A DNA stretch of 7,544 nucleotides from assembly GCA_029256645.1 (NCBI GenBank), contig JAQSXM010000155.1:1-7544 (forward strand), written 5' to 3'. Source of the DNA: Sporomusa sp. GTDB lineage: Bacteria; Bacillota_C; Negativicutes; Sporomusales; Sporomusaceae. This document shows positions 5,755 to 7,544 of the stretch, piece after piece (the first letter of the stretch is position 1; each line of letters starts with the position of its first letter). Position numbers and translations under genes: made by a program. The notes under the pieces are model-generated. The model saw only the letters and a list, made by a program, of their open reading frames with translations, did not search any database and was not told where the DNA came from.

Positions 5755-6699
5755 TTAGCGAACCTCCTTAAAATAATCAAGGATTTTTTCTAAAGAAGCC
5801 GCATCTTCAATATTTAATGTTTCCATCTCTTTGGCTATTTTCTTGGTAAATCCGGTAAGAACTTTACCAGGACCGACTTCAACAAACGTAGTTACGCCAT
5901 GCCCTACAATTTGTGCTACACAATCTTCCCAGAGTACTGGATTAGCGGCTTGTTTTACCAGTAATTCTTTAATAGCGCCGCCTTGAGTCACCGGTTTGCC
6001 ATCAACATTTGCTACTACCGGAATTTCCGCCTCTTTAATATCAACTTTATCCAGTTCAGCGCTCAGTCTTTGGGCTGCCGGCTGCATCAGCGTACTATGG
6101 AATGGGGCACTTACAGGTAATGAGATTGCCCGTTTTGCCCCGGCAGCTTTTAAAAGTTCACTTGCTTTTTCAACAGCCTGGGTGGTACCGGCAATAACAA
6201 TTTGACCAGGGCAGTTGAAGTTTACTGCCTGCACGGCACCAACTTCAGCTTCTACCTGTTGACAAATCTCAACAACTTTATCGCGCTCAAGTCCCATAAT
6301 AGCAGCCATACTTCCTTCACCAAGCGGTACAGCCTCCTGCATAAACTGCCCGCGTTTTCTTACCAGCTGAACCGCATCACTAAAAGCGAGCGAGCCTGCG
6401 GCAACTAAGGCGGAATACTCTCCCAGACTATGACCGGCCACAATATCAGGTTTAATACCGTGTTGCTTTAAGACTTCGTAACAAGCCACACTCACAGTCA
6501 AAATAGCAGGTTGGGTGTTATAGGTCTTCTTTAGTTCTTCTTCCGGACCATTAAAACACATATCGGTAATTGAAAAACCAAGAGCTTCATCAGCTGACTT
6601 GAAAATGGACCGGACTATATCATACTTCTCATACAGCTCTCTTCCCATGCCTACAGCCTGAGATCCCTGTCCCGGAAAAACAAATGCCAGTTTTCCCAT
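5755..6699 (-). CDS. fabD: Malonyl-CoA:ACP transacylase
   Basis: A 314-residue enzyme that moves malonyl groups from CoA to ACP to supply the elongation cycle. The oxyanion-hole motif GQGSQ is at 10-14 (Gln11), the nucleophile Ser91 is in the GHSLGE elbow (89-94), Arg116 binds the malonyl carboxylate, His201 in SAPFHS completes the dyad, and Gln250 in KQAANPVLW is also conserved. All match the E. coli FabD set, so the enzyme should be active. The start at ATG 6699-6697 has AAGGAGGG six bases upstream (6713-6706). The gene follows the fabK stop by 31 bases and meets fabG with one base between stop and start, consistent with one operon. The length is normal and nothing is missing. Confidence 0.97.
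   Translation of the reverse strand: MGKLAFVFPGQGSQAVGMGRELYEKYDIVRSIFKSADEALGFSITDMCFNGPEEELKKTYNTQPAILTVSVACYEVLKQHGIKPDIVAGHSLGEYSALVAAGSLAFSDAVQLVRKRGQFMQEAVPLGEGSMAAIMGLERDKVVEICQQVEAEVGAVQAVNFNCPGQIVIAGTTQAVEKASELLKAAGAKRAISLPVSAPFHSTLMQPAAQRLSAELDKVDIKEAEIPVVANVDGKPVTQGGAIKELLVKQAANPVLWEDCVAQIVGHGVTTFVEVGPGKVLTGFTKKIAKEMETLNIEDAASLEKILDYFKEVR
5763..5769 (-). promoter_or_regulatory. Ribosome binding site that selects the fabG start
   Basis: AAGGAGG on the minus strand within the last codons of fabD, nine bases before ATG 5753-5751. It supports that start over the in-frame ATG at 5780, which lies upstream of this site. Confidence 0.85.
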
Positions 6700-6730
6700 T
6701 TCTTTCCCTCCTTATGTATTTGTCGAATAT

Positions 6731-7544
6731 TTACAGTTTTTGAGTAAGTTCAGCAATAACCTTAGGGATGTTATGCACGATATCCTGCATAATTTCATTA
6801 ACGGGGCGAATTTCAGTGATCATACCCGCTATCTGTCCAACCATAACCGAGCCGTAATCTACGTCACCATCGCGCACGGCTGCTTTTAGCTTGCCAACAC
6901 CTAGCTGGTCAAGCTCTTCAATTGTTGCACCGCGTTTTTCTAATTCTGCAAAGTCACGGGTGAGTTTATTGGCAATAACCCTGACAGGATGTCCTGTCGA
7001 TATGCCGTTAATAATAGTAGACCGTTCTTTGGCTTTGACAATTGCGGCCTTATAGTTTGGGTGAGCTGTACACTCAACAGAAGCTGCAAACAAGGTTCCA
7101 ATTTGCACACCCTGAGCACCTAAAGCCAACGCAGCCACTACACCACGGGCATCACCAATACCACCGGCAGCGATAACCGGCACACTAACAGCATCAGCAA
7201 CCAACGGCACCAACGCCATAGTTGTTACTTCCCCTACATGTCCACCGCTTTCCATGCCTTCGGCAATAATAGCGTCAATACCTACACGCTCTAAACGCTT
7301 AGCCAACGCCACAGATGCCACTACAGGAATAACTTTGGTACCGATTGCCTTCAGTGCCGGGATGTATTCACCAGGATTCCCTGCGCCGGTAGTAACCACA
7401 GCCACCCGTTCGTCAATGACTACCTGCATAACCTCTTTGACAAATGGTGACATGAGCATAATATTGACACCAAAAGGTTTTTCTGTCAAACTCTTAGCCT
7501 TGATGATTTCTGCTTTGAGTGCATCAGGCGGCATATGTCCGGCG
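6731..7544 (-). CDS. fabK: Enoyl-ACP reductase II, FMN-dependent (FabK), 3' part, cut by right window edge
   Basis: The frame stays open to the window edge (upstream codons read A-G-H before the ATG at 7534), so that ATG is internal. By comparison with the roughly 320-residue FabK of Streptococcus, about 45 N-terminal residues are missing. FabK reduces trans-2-enoyl-ACP with NAD(P)H and FMN and is the triclosan-insensitive alternative to FabI. Counting from the internal Met, KPFGVNIMLMSP (19-30), TTGAGNP (48-54), AEGMESGGHVG (91-101, with the key His99), AAGGIGDARG (122-131), GVQIGTLFAASVE (142-154) and GHPVRVIANKLTRDF (181-195) follow the FabK pattern, including the C-terminal part that separates FabK from nitronate monooxygenases. 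It heads the visible fabK-fabD-fabG-acpP block. No enoyl reductase of the FabI type is seen here. Confidence 0.92.
   Translation of the reverse strand, partial: AGHMPPDALKAEIIKAKSLTEKPFGVNIMLMSPFVKEVMQVVIDERVAVVTTGAGNPGEYIPALKAIGTKVIPVVASVALAKRLERVGIDAIIAEGMESGGHVGEVTTMALVPLVADAVSVPVIAAGGIGDARGVVAALALGAQGVQIGTLFAASVECTAHPNYKAAIVKAKERSTIINGISTGHPVRVIANKLTRDFAELEKRGATIEELDQLGVGKLKAAVRDGDVDYGSVMVGQIAGMITEIRPVNEIMQDIVHNIPKVIAELTQKL

Noticed and set aside
5754..5780. Longer fabG start at ATG 5780 giving a 256-residue product
   Set aside because: The extension lies within fabD, is not family-like, and the strong AAGGAGG site lies downstream of it, in front of ATG 5753.
6721..6727. TGTCGAA, a perfect Spo0A box core, in the 31-base gap between fabK and fabD
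   Set aside because: A 7-base match is expected about once by chance in both strands of a window this size, it is not paired with a second box or a promoter, and the gap is within a tight operon.
7532..7534. ATG 7534 as the true start of the enoyl reductase
   Set aside because: The frame continues upstream to the edge with matching codons, and about 45 conserved N-terminal residues including the first FMN loop would be missing.
1..7544. An undescribed defence, mobile or secondary metabolite system
   Set aside because: All complete genes belong to conserved fatty acid, RNA processing, radical SAM or sporulation families in a plausible order. No transposase, integrase, toxin pair, repeat array or atypical base composition was seen.

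Overview
Every gene in this window reads on the minus strand, so transcription runs from the right edge (7544) to the left edge (1). The content suggests an endospore-forming, low-to-mid GC Firmicute-type anaerobe, most likely a clostridial or Negativicutes (Sporomusaceae-like) lineage. The reasons are a FabK flavoprotein-type fatty acid module, a spoVS gene behind a textbook sigma-H promoter, strong AAGGAGG ribosome binding sites, and the rnc-to-smc gene neighbourhood. The genus assignment is inference only.

Region 1 (7544 to 4728) is the type II fatty acid synthesis block: the 3' part of fabK (enoyl-ACP reductase, cut by the window edge), fabD (malonyl-CoA:ACP transacylase), fabG (3-oxoacyl-ACP reductase) and acpP (acyl carrier protein). 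Spacing is tight, with a single base between the fabD stop and the fabG start. A 142-base gap follows acpP and holds a large hairpin, probably a partial terminator or RNA processing site.

Region 2 (4585 to 1637) contains a second FabK-like, nitronate-monooxygenase-family flavoprotein with a C-terminal cysteine cluster, then fabF (3-oxoacyl-ACP synthase II) and rnc (RNase III), spaced by 14 and 10 bases. The flavoprotein and fabF both start with TTG. A GC-rich hairpin follows rnc.

Region 3 (1589 to 1) contains an Elp3-like radical SAM protein without the acetyltransferase domain, spoVS with its own sigma-H-type promoter and a strong terminator, and then the first 21 codons of smc (chromosome condensation) with a separate sigma-A-like promoter.

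Together, the malonyl transfer (FabD), condensation (FabF), ketoreduction (FabG) and enoyl reduction (FabK) steps act on substrates carried by AcpP. The dehydratase (fabZ), the acc genes and any fapR regulator are not in the window. The left part moves to RNA processing, sporulation and chromosome maintenance. This is mostly a conserved housekeeping region. The points that merit attention are regulatory (the spoVS promoter, the post-acpP hairpin, the smc promoter with an inverted repeat) and the extra Cys-cluster flavoprotein placed between acpP and fabF. I see no mobile element, CRISPR array, tRNA, rRNA or pseudogene, and no gene-free stretch above 300 bases.
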